From Arthrobacter sp. 131MFCol6.1 (lineage in GTDB: Bacteria; Actinomycetota; Actinomycetes; Actinomycetales; Micrococcaceae), in the NCBI RefSeq assembly GCF_000374925.1, contig NZ_KB895547.1, positions 1 to 64,000 of the forward strand: a stretch of 64,000 nucleotides of DNA, in the 5' to 3' direction. The notes under the pieces are model-generated. The model was not told where the DNA came from. It saw only the letters and a program-made list of their open reading frames with translations, and did not search any database. The position numbers and the translations under genes are program-made. Shown in pieces: positions 1-7,033 of the stretch; position 1 is the first letter of the stretch, and every line of letters starts with the position of its first letter.

Positions 1-124
1 CAAGAATCTCGGCATAATCCGGGGACATCCGGTGCGGAATGATCTCGCCGGTCTGCGCGTCCAGGGCGCATCCGGCAACAGAACGGGCATGGACATCCAG
101 GCCGACGCTTGTACGCTCAAACAT
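1..124 (-). CDS. IS110-family transposase, N-terminal fragment (runs off window)
   Basis: Read on the minus strand, an ATG at 122-124 opens a frame that runs off the left edge and gives 41 residues beginning MFERTSVGLDVHARSV. The GLDVHARS segment matches the start of the RuvC-like DEDD domain of IS110-family transposases, whose first catalytic Asp lies in it. A purine-rich ribosome-binding stretch (GGAGG, 133-137 in reverse) precedes the ATG. IS110 enzymes move elements without classical DDE chemistry and are guided by a bridge RNA made from a non-coding end of the element. Only the N-terminus is visible, so it is unknown whether the gene is intact. The family call is fairly safe; the subgroup is not. 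Confidence 0.75.
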   Translation of the reverse strand, partial: MFERTSVGLDVHARSVAGCALDAQTGEIIPHRMSPDYAEIL

Positions 125-264
125 AGCTGGAACCTCCAATTTCAAATGTGGCTCTACCTGTTCGCCAAGTGTGGCAGGCAACCCACGTCCCGCTTTGAAA
201 AGGAGGTTCCAGCCCGAAAAACCCGGCTACCTCATATCGTCTAGCAGCGCTTTAGTCGCGCTGC
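125..264. mobile_element. Non-coding segment upstream of IS110 transposase with inverted repeats (putative element end)
   Basis: This segment carries a perfect 12-bp inverted repeat, GCTGGAACCTCC at 126-137 and its complement at 202-213, with 64 nt between. A second hairpin follows at 244-250/258-264 (GCAGCGC/GCGCTGC). It is less GC-rich than its surroundings and contains no credible gene. In the IS110 group the sequence upstream of the transposase encodes the bridge RNA, so this could be that end of the element. The exact boundary cannot be fixed from one copy. The 244-264 hairpin could instead belong to the 3' end of the CopC-like gene. Confidence 0.4.
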
Positions 265-284
265 CAGGGGCGCGTTGGCTTGGT

Positions 285-878
285 TCAGCCTTCGGTGTCG
301 CTGCCCTCGTCCGGTGTGAGGCGGCGTTTGGCCATCAGGCCCAGGGCCACCAGGATGCCGACCCCGACGGCGACGAAGACCATGACGCTCCAGGGAAACT
401 GCTGCGACCCGGCCGGCGCAGGGGCGGGCGCCGGTGTGGTGCCCGGCTGGGCGGTGCCCATCGTGGGGACGCTGGCAGCCGCCGTCGGGCCCGCTGCCGC
501 CGCCGTCGCGGTGAAGGTGAAGCTGCCCTCGATCGGGTGGCCGTCGGAACTGGCCACCCGCCAGTGCACGGTGTACTGCCCTTTAGGGGCGCCGGACTTC
601 AGCTTCTGCGCAGCGACGTTGTCCACGATCTGCACCGGGCCGTCCGACCAGTTGGCGCCCGTGGCGTCGTTGACCAGGATCTGCGAGCCCAGGGCGAGCG
701 GATTATGGTTGAACGTGACCGAGACCTGCTCCGGCGGTGCCGCGACGGTTGCTCCGGCGGCCGGGCTGGTGGACTCCGCAGTGTCGTGCGCCGACGCCGG
801 GCTCACTGCTCCGAGCAGGACTGCCACGAGGACGACGGCGCCCAGCAGGGCACTGCGAAGCTGGCGGATACGGCGCAT
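285..878 (-). CDS. CopC-domain copper-resistance-like protein, secreted and membrane-anchored
   Basis: The 197-residue product starts at the ATG at 876-878, behind an AGGAG-type site. It has an N-terminal signal peptide (about residues 1-28, ending SPASA) followed directly by His, then a CopC-type beta-sandwich with VSVTFNHNPL, GQYTVHWRVASSDGHPIEG and FTFTATA segments. A Pro/Ala-rich linker follows, then one transmembrane helix near residues 160-185 and a short basic tail. CopC domains bind copper outside the membrane, and the His at the mature N-terminus and the SSDGHP His are the usual ligands. No CopD partner or copper gene is adjacent, so a role in copper handling is family knowledge only. 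It is divergent from the purine permease gene. Confidence 0.8.
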   Translation of the reverse strand: MRRIRQLRSALLGAVVLVAVLLGAVSPASAHDTAESTSPAAGATVAAPPEQVSVTFNHNPLALGSQILVNDATGANWSDGPVQIVDNVAAQKLKSGAPKGQYTVHWRVASSDGHPIEGSFTFTATAAAAGPTAAASVPTMGTAQPGTTPAPAPAPAGSQQFPWSVMVFVAVGVGILVALGLMAKRRLTPDEGSDTEG

Positions 879-987
879 GGGCAGGCTACTCCTAGTGTTG
901 GCTTCCTTACAGACTAGGCGAAAACGCAGGGTTGGCCGTTGGACGCCAAATAGGATTAAGGCAACACACATCACTCCCGGAGGACTA

Positions 988-2442
988 ATGCAAGACCTAA
1001 TGCTCAAGCAAGGCTCCGCACTCGACCGGTATTTCAAGATATCCGAGCGGGGGTCGAACGTCTCGCGCGAGATCCGCGGAGGGTTCGCCACGTTCTTCGC
1101 CATGAGCTACATCGTGGTGCTGAATCCCCTCATCCTCTCCGGGCCTGATTCCACGGGCGCAACGCTCGGTTTCCCCGCCGTCGCTGCCGTCACGGCCTTC
1201 GTGGCCGGCATCCTCACCATCCTCATGGGCGCGTGGGCCAAGCATCCCTTCGCCCTGGCCACCGGGCTCGGCGTCAACGCGTTCGTCGCCGTCACGGTGG
1301 CCACGAACCCCGGCCTGACCTGGCCGGACATGATGGGCCTGGTGGTGCTCTCGGGCATCACCATGCTGATCCTGGTCCTCACCGGCTTCCGGACGGCTGT
1401 GTTCAAGGCCGTTCCCGAGGGACTGAAGACCGCGATCGTGGTGGGCATCGGCCTGTTCATCGCCCTGATCGGTCTCGTCAACGCGGGCTTCGTGCGCCGC
1501 ATCCCGGATGTCGCCGGCACCACCGTCCCGGTCGGCCTGGGCTTCGACGGCAAACTCCTGGGCTGGCCCACGTTCGTGTTCGTCTTCGGCCTGGTCCTGA
1601 CCATCGCGCTGGTGGTCCGCAAGGTCAAGGGCGCCATCCTGATCGGCATCGTCGCCTCGACCGTCCTGTCCGTGATCCTGGAATCCATCCTGCACATCGG
1701 GCCCAGCTTTGACGGCAAGAACCACAACCCGCAGGGCTGGTCCCTCGTGGCCCCGACGTTCTCCGAGTGGGCGGCCCCGGACCTGTCCCTGATCGGCAAG
1801 GCCAACCCCTTTGGCGCCTTTGAGCACCTCGGCTTCGTCGCCGCAACCCTGCTGGCGTTCGTGATCCTGCTCAGCATCTTCTTCGATGCCATGGGCACGA
1901 TGGTGGGCTTGGCCACCGAGGCCGGCACCATCGACAAGGACGGCAACATCCCGAACGTCGACCGCGTGCTGCAGGTCGACGCCCTGGGCGCGATCATCGG
2001 CGGCGGCGCCTCCGTCTCCTCGAACCAGATCTACGTCGAATCCGGTGCCGGCATCGGCGAAGGCGCACGCACCGGCCTGGCATCCGTCGTCACCGGCCTG
2101 CTGTTCCTCGTGGCCATGTTCTTCACCCCGCTGATCAACCTCGTGCCGTTCGAGGCCGTGGCCCCCGCGCTGGTGATCGTCGGCTTCATGATGGTCTCCC
2201 AGGTGGGCAAGATCGACTGGCAGGACTGGGGCATCGCGATCCCGGCCTTCCTGACCTTCACCCTCATGCCGTTTACCTACTCGATCGCCAACGGCCTGGG
2301 CGCCGGCTTCATCAGCTTCGTGCTGATCCGGCTGTTCCAGGGCCGGGCCCGCGAGGTGCACCCGCTCATGTGGGCCGTGGCCGCCGCGTTCCTGCTGTTC
2401 TTCGCGATCGGACCGATCGAGGCCGCCCTCGGGATCCACTAA
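988..2442 (+). CDS. NCS2-family purine permease (AzgA/PbuG type)
   Basis: This 484-residue polytopic membrane protein belongs to the AzgA-like branch of the nucleobase-cation symporter 2 family, which imports hypoxanthine, guanine or adenine by proton symport. Supporting segments are the N-terminal FKISERGSNVSREIRGGFAT, the AMSYIVVLNP helix, ATGLGVNAFVA, and the IFFDAMGTMVGLATEAG stretch typical of this branch. Length is near the family's usual size. The start at 988 is set by a strong GGAGGA at 979-984. A hairpin terminator follows the stop directly. Substrate preference among purines cannot be read from sequence. It lies beside the hut genes but has none of their palindromic operators, so co-regulation is not indicated. 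Confidence 0.88.
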   Translation: MQDLMLKQGSALDRYFKISERGSNVSREIRGGFATFFAMSYIVVLNPLILSGPDSTGATLGFPAVAAVTAFVAGILTILMGAWAKHPFALATGLGVNAFVAVTVATNPGLTWPDMMGLVVLSGITMLILVLTGFRTAVFKAVPEGLKTAIVVGIGLFIALIGLVNAGFVRRIPDVAGTTVPVGLGFDGKLLGWPTFVFVFGLVLTIALVVRKVKGAILIGIVASTVLSVILESILHIGPSFDGKNHNPQGWSLVAPTFSEWAAPDLSLIGKANPFGAFEHLGFVAATLLAFVILLSIFFDAMGTMVGLATEAGTIDKDGNIPNVDRVLQVDALGAIIGGGASVSSNQIYVESGAGIGEGARTGLASVVTGLLFLVAMFFTPLINLVPFEAVAPALVIVGFMMVSQVGKIDWQDWGIAIPAFLTFTLMPFTYSIANGLGAGFISFVLIRLFQGRAREVHPLMWAVAAAFLLFFAIGPIEAALGIH

Positions 2443-2470
2443 CGCCGCTCCCCCGGTCCGGCGGCGTTTA
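2441..2470 (+). terminator. Hairpin terminator after the purine permease
   Basis: AACGCCGC at 2441-2448 pairs with GCGGCGTT at 2461-2468 across a 12-nt loop and is followed by TTA. The hairpin begins in the permease stop codon and ends just before the palindromic operator upstream of hutG, which separates the two transcription units. Confidence 0.6.
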
Positions 2471-2477
2471 AGCCCAG

Positions 2478-2495
2478 TTTCCGGGATTCCGGACA
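2478..2495. promoter_or_regulatory. Putative IclR/Hut operator, site A (upstream of hutG)
   Basis: TTTCCGGGATTCCGGACA matches the palindrome TGTCYGGnATnCCGGACA at every defined base except one. It lies 53 bp before the hutG start. Closely related palindromes occur before hutU and before the IclR gene, and not before the other genes examined. This makes it a likely binding site for the IclR regulator encoded at 9001-9876; binding itself is inference. Confidence 0.6.
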
Positions 2496-2548
2496 GTCCG
2501 ACGGCTGCGCCGCTGGTTTTCCGGCCCGGGCTGCGGTGAGCTAGGGGC

Positions 2549-3508
2549 ATGGTTTCTCCCGCGCTCCCCGTTGATGTCACGCCCCTGCCCTGGACCGGCA
2601 GGTTCGACGGCGACGGCGACGAGCACCGGCGCTGGTGGCAGGCGGTGACCCCCTACGCTCCCCGCACGGTTCCGGCAGGTTCCCCCGCTGCCCGCTCCGC
2701 CGTCATCCTCGGCTTCGGCAGCGACGCCGGAGTGCGGCGCAACAAGGGCCGGACCGGCGCCGCGGCCGCCCCCGCCGCCATCCGGGCCGCGCTCGGGCCG
2801 CTCGCGTTCCACCTGACGCGGGCCGTGCACGACGCCGGTGACGTCACCGTGGCCGGGGACTCGCTGGAGGCGGGGCAGGCACGTGCCGGGCTCGCGATCA
2901 CCGGGCTGCTCGACGCCGGCCGGCTTCCCGTGGTGCTGGGCGGCGGCCACGAGACCGCCTTTGCCAGCTATCTCGGCGTGGCGGGGTCGGCGGCCGTGCG
3001 CGAGGGCCTGAGCGTCGGCGTGCTGAACCTCGACGCGCACTTCGACCTCCGCGATGAGCCGGTGCCCAGTTCCGGCACGCCGTTCCTCCAGATGGCCCGC
3101 GCGGAAGCCGCCGCCGGCCGCGAACTGCGCTACGCCGTCGTCGGGATCTCCGAGCCGAACAACACCCGTACGCTGTTCCGGACGGCAGAGGAGCTCGGCG
3201 TGGACTACCTGCTCGACGAGGACTGCTCGGCGGACGCCGCGCAGTCGTTTGTGGCGGCCTTCCTGGCCCAGGTGGACGCGGTGTACCTGACCATCGATCT
3301 GGACGTGCTGCCGGCCTCTGTGGCCCCCGGGGTGAGCGCGCCTGCGGCCTTTGGTGTGCCGCTGCCGGTGATCAGCGCCGTGTGCCGTCAGGTGGCTGCG
3401 AGCGGGAAGCTCCTGCATCTGGATATCGCCGAGCTGAACCCGGAGTTCGATATCGACGGCCGCACCGCCAAAGTGGCCGCCCGGCTGGTCAATACGCTGC
3501 TGGGATAG
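2549..3508 (+). CDS. hutG: Formimidoylglutamase
   Basis: HutG hydrolyses N-formimidoyl-L-glutamate to glutamate and formamide, the last step of the five-carbon histidine pathway. The 319-residue protein is an arginase/agmatinase-fold enzyme with the manganese-binding motifs in order: GGGHE at 131-135, DAHFD at 162-166, and TIDLDVLPASVAPGVSAP near 248-265, which holds the DxD ligands. Length is normal for HutG. The ATG at 2549 follows GGTGAG at about nine bases. It is transcribed opposite to hutU and hutH, which lie 2 kb away beyond a cation antiporter gene. A palindromic site at 2478-2495 suggests IclR control. The arginase fold alone would leave ureohydrolase alternatives, but the hut context favours HutG. 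Confidence 0.9.
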   Translation: MVSPALPVDVTPLPWTGRFDGDGDEHRRWWQAVTPYAPRTVPAGSPAARSAVILGFGSDAGVRRNKGRTGAAAAPAAIRAALGPLAFHLTRAVHDAGDVTVAGDSLEAGQARAGLAITGLLDAGRLPVVLGGGHETAFASYLGVAGSAAVREGLSVGVLNLDAHFDLRDEPVPSSGTPFLQMARAEAAAGRELRYAVVGISEPNNTRTLFRTAEELGVDYLLDEDCSADAAQSFVAAFLAQVDAVYLTIDLDVLPASVAPGVSAPAAFGVPLPVISAVCRQVAASGKLLHLDIAELNPEFDIDGRTAKVAARLVNTLLG

Positions 3509-3539
3509 GTGGCGGTGGCGGGCAAGGCACGCTGCCGAC

Positions 3540-4844
3540 TCAGATAGGCGTTTTCGGCGCCTTACCCTCGTCGCCATGCTGCTGCGCAGCCTTCCGTTCG
3601 CGGAGCCGGTCCAGCCGGTTCATGACGGGAGCGGTCGTCGCCCCGTGCAGCACGATGGACATTCCCACCACCAGGCCGATGAACGCCCACAATTCCTCGG
3701 CCTGGGCGTTGAAGTCGCCCTTGCTGAGCGCGTAGGCGAGATAGTAGAGCGAGCCGATGCCGCGGATGCCAAAAAAGGCAATGGCGATCCGTTCCCGCGG
3801 GCCGGTCTTACCCCGGGCCAGGCCAATCCAGCCGGCCAGCGGACGGACGAGCAGCAGGAACGCCAGCGCCACGAGGACCTCGGCCCAGCCAATGCCTGCC
3901 AGCAGGCCCCGCGCAATCGCGCCGCCCAGCAGCACCAGGATGATCACGGTCATGAGGCGTTCGAGCTGCTCCACGTAGGAGTGCATGACGCGGTGAAACC
4001 CATGCGTGCGTTCAGCGGCCCGAATGGTCACGGCGCATACAAAGACGGCGATGAACCCGTAGCCTTCCAGCATTTCCGTCACCCCGTATGCGAGGAACGT
4101 CGCCGCCAGCGCCACGAAGCCCTCGGAGTGGTTGGACAGCCGGACGCTGTCACGGGCGGAGAAGAACAGCCGGCTCAACGCTTTCCCTGCCAGCCATCCG
4201 ACGAGCAGCCCCATGCCGATCCGCCACAGGACATCGGTGAGGAACCAGGGAAGCAACCACTCGGACGGCGCAGAACCGAACAGGCTGATGGCGATGGCCA
4301 GGTAGACAAACGGGAAGGCCAGCCCGTCATTCAGCCCTGCCTCGGAGGTGAGCCCGAAACGGATCTCGTCTTCGCCGCGCTCGGTTTCTTGCTCGTCGTC
4401 GGCTGGCTCGCCCACCTGCACCTCAGAGGCCAGCACCGGGTCGGTCGGTGCGAGCGCGGCTGCGACCAGCAGCGCCGCTCCGAGACCTAGCCCCAGCGCC
4501 CAGAGTCCCAGCAGTGTCAGGGCAACAATGCAGACCGGCATGGCGATCCCCAACATCCGCCAGGTGGTGGACCATTCGCGTCGTCCTACGGGACGGTCGA
4601 GTGCGAGGCCGGCGCCCATCAACGAGATGATGACGCAAACTTCCGTCAGGTGGGTGGTGAACTCCCCGTATTGCAGGGGGTCCGGGTCCGGCAGTCCGGG
4701 GATGAAGGAAAAGGCAAGCATGCCGGCTGCCAGGAAGACCATCGGCATGGACAGCGGCGCGTTGCGCAGCAGCTTGGGTAAGAGTGCGGCGGCAAAGACG
4801 GCAATGCCTGCCGCCGCAAAGACGATGCTGGGAGCCTCGAACAT
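3540..4844 (-). CDS. CPA1-family cation:proton antiporter
   Basis: This 434-residue integral membrane protein has about twelve hydrophobic helices and belongs to the monovalent cation:proton antiporter-1 (NhaP/NHE) family, which exchanges Na+ or K+ for protons. Two family landmarks are clear: APTDPVLASEV near residues 130-145 and the ion-site segment LTSEAGLNDGLAFP near 165-180. Between them is an acidic cytoplasmic loop (EPADDEQETERGEDEIR). The C-terminus is short and basic, without a long regulatory domain. It sits on the minus strand between hutG and hutH with no sign of a role in histidine breakdown. Ion specificity cannot be read from the sequence. Confidence 0.85.
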   Translation of the reverse strand: MFEAPSIVFAAAGIAVFAAALLPKLLRNAPLSMPMVFLAAGMLAFSFIPGLPDPDPLQYGEFTTHLTEVCVIISLMGAGLALDRPVGRREWSTTWRMLGIAMPVCIVALTLLGLWALGLGLGAALLVAAALAPTDPVLASEVQVGEPADDEQETERGEDEIRFGLTSEAGLNDGLAFPFVYLAIAISLFGSAPSEWLLPWFLTDVLWRIGMGLLVGWLAGKALSRLFFSARDSVRLSNHSEGFVALAATFLAYGVTEMLEGYGFIAVFVCAVTIRAAERTHGFHRVMHSYVEQLERLMTVIILVLLGGAIARGLLAGIGWAEVLVALAFLLLVRPLAGWIGLARGKTGPRERIAIAFFGIRGIGSLYYLAYALSKGDFNAQAEELWAFIGLVVGMSIVLHGATTAPVMNRLDRLRERKAAQQHGDEGKAPKTPI

Positions 4845-4885
4845 TGCTTATTCCTCCCGCCGGGGCCCCGATGCCCGGGGATGAA

Positions 4886-4918
4886 GAGGGGCGCCGTCCC
4901 TGCGGAACGGCGCCCCTC
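4886..4918. terminator. Strong hairpin between the small hypothetical gene and the antiporter gene
   Basis: GAGGGGCGCCGT at 4886-4897 pairs perfectly with ACGGCGCCCCTC at 4907-4918 over a nine-base loop. It lies downstream of the 78-residue gene and upstream of the antiporter gene, both on the minus strand. It has no real T-run, but the 12-bp GC-rich stem is the kind of structure that ends transcripts in this group. Confidence 0.6.
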
Positions 4919-4956
4919 TCACCAAGATACTCGCGTGCGGCGTGAAAACGGTCAGC

Positions 4957-5193
4957 CTAGCTGCGGCGGACCTGCACGCCGTCGGACTGCAGGAAGAGCT
5001 GCGTCTCGGACGGCCCGGCGGGGACCAGCCAGAGCACATTTCCGCTCACTGAGACTTCTTCGACCTCACCGGCCGCAATGACCTGTGCGTGCTTGACAAT
5101 TTCGACTCGTTCGCCGACCCGGAGGCCGCTCCAGTCGGAAACCGTAGCTGCGGATGCAAGGCGCCTGGACAGTACCGTGCCGCGTGCTTTCAT
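4957..5193 (-). CDS. Small conserved hypothetical protein (78 aa)
   Basis: The 78-residue product starts at the ATG at 5191-5193, ten bases after AAAGGGG. It opens with a basic stretch (MKARGTVLSRR) and continues as a hydrophilic, valine-rich, probably all-beta domain (LRVGERVEIVKHAQVIAAG, VEEVSVSGNVLWLVPAG), with alternating strands and Gly turns like a small barrel. No catalytic motif or known domain is recognised. It is monocistronic, with a hairpin terminator after it and the hutH 3' end upstream. Codon use matches its neighbours, which supports a real gene. Confidence 0.65.
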   Translation of the reverse strand: MKARGTVLSRRLASAATVSDWSGLRVGERVEIVKHAQVIAAGEVEEVSVSGNVLWLVPAGPSETQLFLQSDGVQVRRS

Positions 5194-5264
5194 AGAACTT
5201 TTACCCCTTTGTATGTGTTCTTTGCCACAACTTCGTTGGTGTGGACTCTCCATTTGTACTACAG

Positions 5265-5315
5265 TTCCCGGGCCCCCGCCGTCCGTGTCGCCAAAGATTT
5301 CGGGGACGCCGGGAA
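5265..5315 (-). terminator. Candidate terminator downstream of hutH
   Basis: TTCCCGG at 5265-5271 pairs with CCGGGAA at 5309-5315, with an inner CCCCG/CGGGG pairing. The structure lies 31 bp beyond the hutH stop codon. It is long and imperfect, so this is a tentative call. Confidence 0.35.
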
Positions 5316-5345
5316 TTGTTCAGCCGCCGTGCATTTTGTTTCTTC

Positions 5346-6938
5346 TCAGGCGAGATTTCCGACGGCCGATTCGGCCGCCGCCCGGACCCTGCCCGACGCC
5401 ACCAGGGCATCCGCCGCTTCGAGCTCCGGCGACAGGAACCTGTCGGTGCCCGGACCGTCGACGACGTCGCGCAGCGCGGCGATCACGGCCGCGCCCGCAG
5501 GTCCCGGCGTGAGTTCGCCGCCGGAAAGCTGGGTGCGGATGTCCAGTGCCCGGGCCGAGGTCACCAGTTCGATCGCCAGGACCCGGCGCAGGTTCTCCAC
5601 CGCGCGGCGGAGCTTGCGGGCAGCGTGCCATCCCATGGAGACGTGGTCCTCCTGCATCGCCGAGCTCGGGATCGAGTCCACCGACGCCGGGACGGCCAGC
5701 CGCTTGTTGTCCGAGACCAGGCCGGCCTGCGTGTACTGGGCGATCATGAGGCCCGAGTCGACGCCGGGGTCCGAGGCCAGGAAGGCGGGCAGCCCGTGCG
5801 AGCGGGCCGGGTCCAGCATCCGGTCGGTCCGGCGCTCGGCGATGGAGCTCAGGTCCGCGACGGCGATCGCGAGGAAGTCCAGCACGTAGGCCACCGGGGC
5901 GCCGTGGAAGTTGCCGTTGGAGCTGACCCGGCCGTCGGGCAGGACCACCGGGTTGTCGATCGCGGCGGCCAGTTCGCGGGAGGCGACCAGGGCGGCATGG
6001 TCCACGGTGTCGCGGACGGCGCCGGCCACCTGGGGGGCGCAGCGCAGCGAGTAGGCGTCCTGGACCTTGGTGTCGTTGATCCGGTGCGAGGCCACGATCG
6101 GGGAGTTGGACAGCACGCGGAGCATGTTGTCCGCGGCGGCGGCCTGGCCCGGGTGCGGGCGCAGCGCCGCGTGCAGCTCCGGCAGGAACACCTGGTCCGT
6201 GCCGAGCAGCGCCTCGACGCTGAGCGCGGCGGTGATGTCCGCCGTCGTGAGCAGCTGGCGGATGTCCGCGATGGCCATCAGCAGCATGCCGAGCATGCCC
6301 TCGGTGCCATTGACGAGGGCCAGGCCCTCCTTTTCGGCCAGCGTGACGGGCTCGATGCCGTGCGCGGCGAGGAGCTCAGCCACCGGGCGGGCATCCTTGC
6401 CCCCGTACAGTGTGCCGTCGGGGCCTGTCGCTTCGCCTTCGCCCATCAGGACCAGGGCGCAGTGGGACAGCGGCGCGAGGTCGCCCGAGCAGCCGAGCGA
6501 GCCGAATTCGCGGACCACCGGGGTGATGCCGGCGTTGAGCACGTCCACCATGGTCTGCAGCACCACCGGGCGGACGCCGGTGCGGCCGGAGGCCAGGGTC
6601 TTGGCGCGCAGGAACATGATGCCGCGGACCACTTCGCGTTCCACGGCCGGGCCCATGCCGGCGGCGTGGCTGCGGATCAGGGATTTCTGCAGCTGGGTGC
6701 GCAGCTCGTTGGGGATGTGCCGGTTGGCCAGCGCCCCGAAGCCGGTGGAGATCCCGTAGGCCGGGACCTCGCTGTGGGCGAGGTCGTCGATGTGGGCGCG
6801 GACCTTGGCGACGGCGTCCAGGGCGTCCTGGGAAATGGTGACGTGGGCGTCATGGCGGGCGACGGCGACGACGTCCTCGGGGGTGACACCGCTGGAGCCG
6901 AGGGTGACGGTGAGCGGCGAGTGGGTGGTGGTGGTCAT
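5346..6938 (-). CDS. hutH: Histidine ammonia-lyase
   Basis: HutH removes ammonia from L-histidine to give trans-urocanate, the first step of the hut pathway. The 530-residue protein is full length, with YGISTGFGALANRHI near residue 61 and the prosthetic-group loop EFGSLGCSGDLAPLSH at 145-159. The three residues that cyclise to the MIO electrophile are Cys150-Ser151-Gly152, where most family members have Ala-Ser-Gly. The downstream segments (QDAYSLRCAPQV, ELAAAIDNPVV, SSNGNFHG) are intact, so an active enzyme is expected. The ATG at 6938 follows GAAGGA. It lies 95 bp downstream of hutU on the same strand, with a 62-nt palindrome filling the gap. Confidence 0.95.
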   Translation of the reverse strand: MTTTTHSPLTVTLGSSGVTPEDVVAVARHDAHVTISQDALDAVAKVRAHIDDLAHSEVPAYGISTGFGALANRHIPNELRTQLQKSLIRSHAAGMGPAVEREVVRGIMFLRAKTLASGRTGVRPVVLQTMVDVLNAGITPVVREFGSLGCSGDLAPLSHCALVLMGEGEATGPDGTLYGGKDARPVAELLAAHGIEPVTLAEKEGLALVNGTEGMLGMLLMAIADIRQLLTTADITAALSVEALLGTDQVFLPELHAALRPHPGQAAAADNMLRVLSNSPIVASHRINDTKVQDAYSLRCAPQVAGAVRDTVDHAALVASRELAAAIDNPVVLPDGRVSSNGNFHGAPVAYVLDFLAIAVADLSSIAERRTDRMLDPARSHGLPAFLASDPGVDSGLMIAQYTQAGLVSDNKRLAVPASVDSIPSSAMQEDHVSMGWHAARKLRRAVENLRRVLAIELVTSARALDIRTQLSGGELTPGPAGAAVIAALRDVVDGPGTDRFLSPELEAADALVASGRVRAAAESAVGNLA

Positions 6939-6954
6939 GGTGTTCCTTCAATCT

Positions 6955-7016
6955 CATCGACTGCTCCGTAAGCGCCCTTTTGGTGGCTCAAAACGGCAGT
7001 TACGGAGCAATCGATG
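6955..7016. repeat. 62-nt palindromic repeat, type 1 copy (hutU-hutH intergenic)
   Basis: The left arm CATCGACTGCTCCGTAA (6955-6971) pairs with the right arm TTACGGAGCAATCGATG (7000-7016), with 16 of 17 positions complementary, and the inner GCCCTTTT/AAAACGGC also pairs. A second element of equal length and closely similar sequence lies at 17427-17488, in inverted orientation. It sits in the hutU-hutH gap just before the hutH ribosome-binding site, so it could trim or attenuate the transcript. Its size and form resemble bacterial REP/MITE-like repeats. Confidence 0.75.
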
Positions 7017-7033
7017 TGGGGTTGGGACCTTGG

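Noticed and set aside
997..2580. Long minus-strand open frame opposite the purine permease (527 codons)
   Set aside because: It is rich in Asp/Gly/His/Gln as expected for the antisense of a GC-rich coding frame, and the permease on the plus strand is a clear family member.
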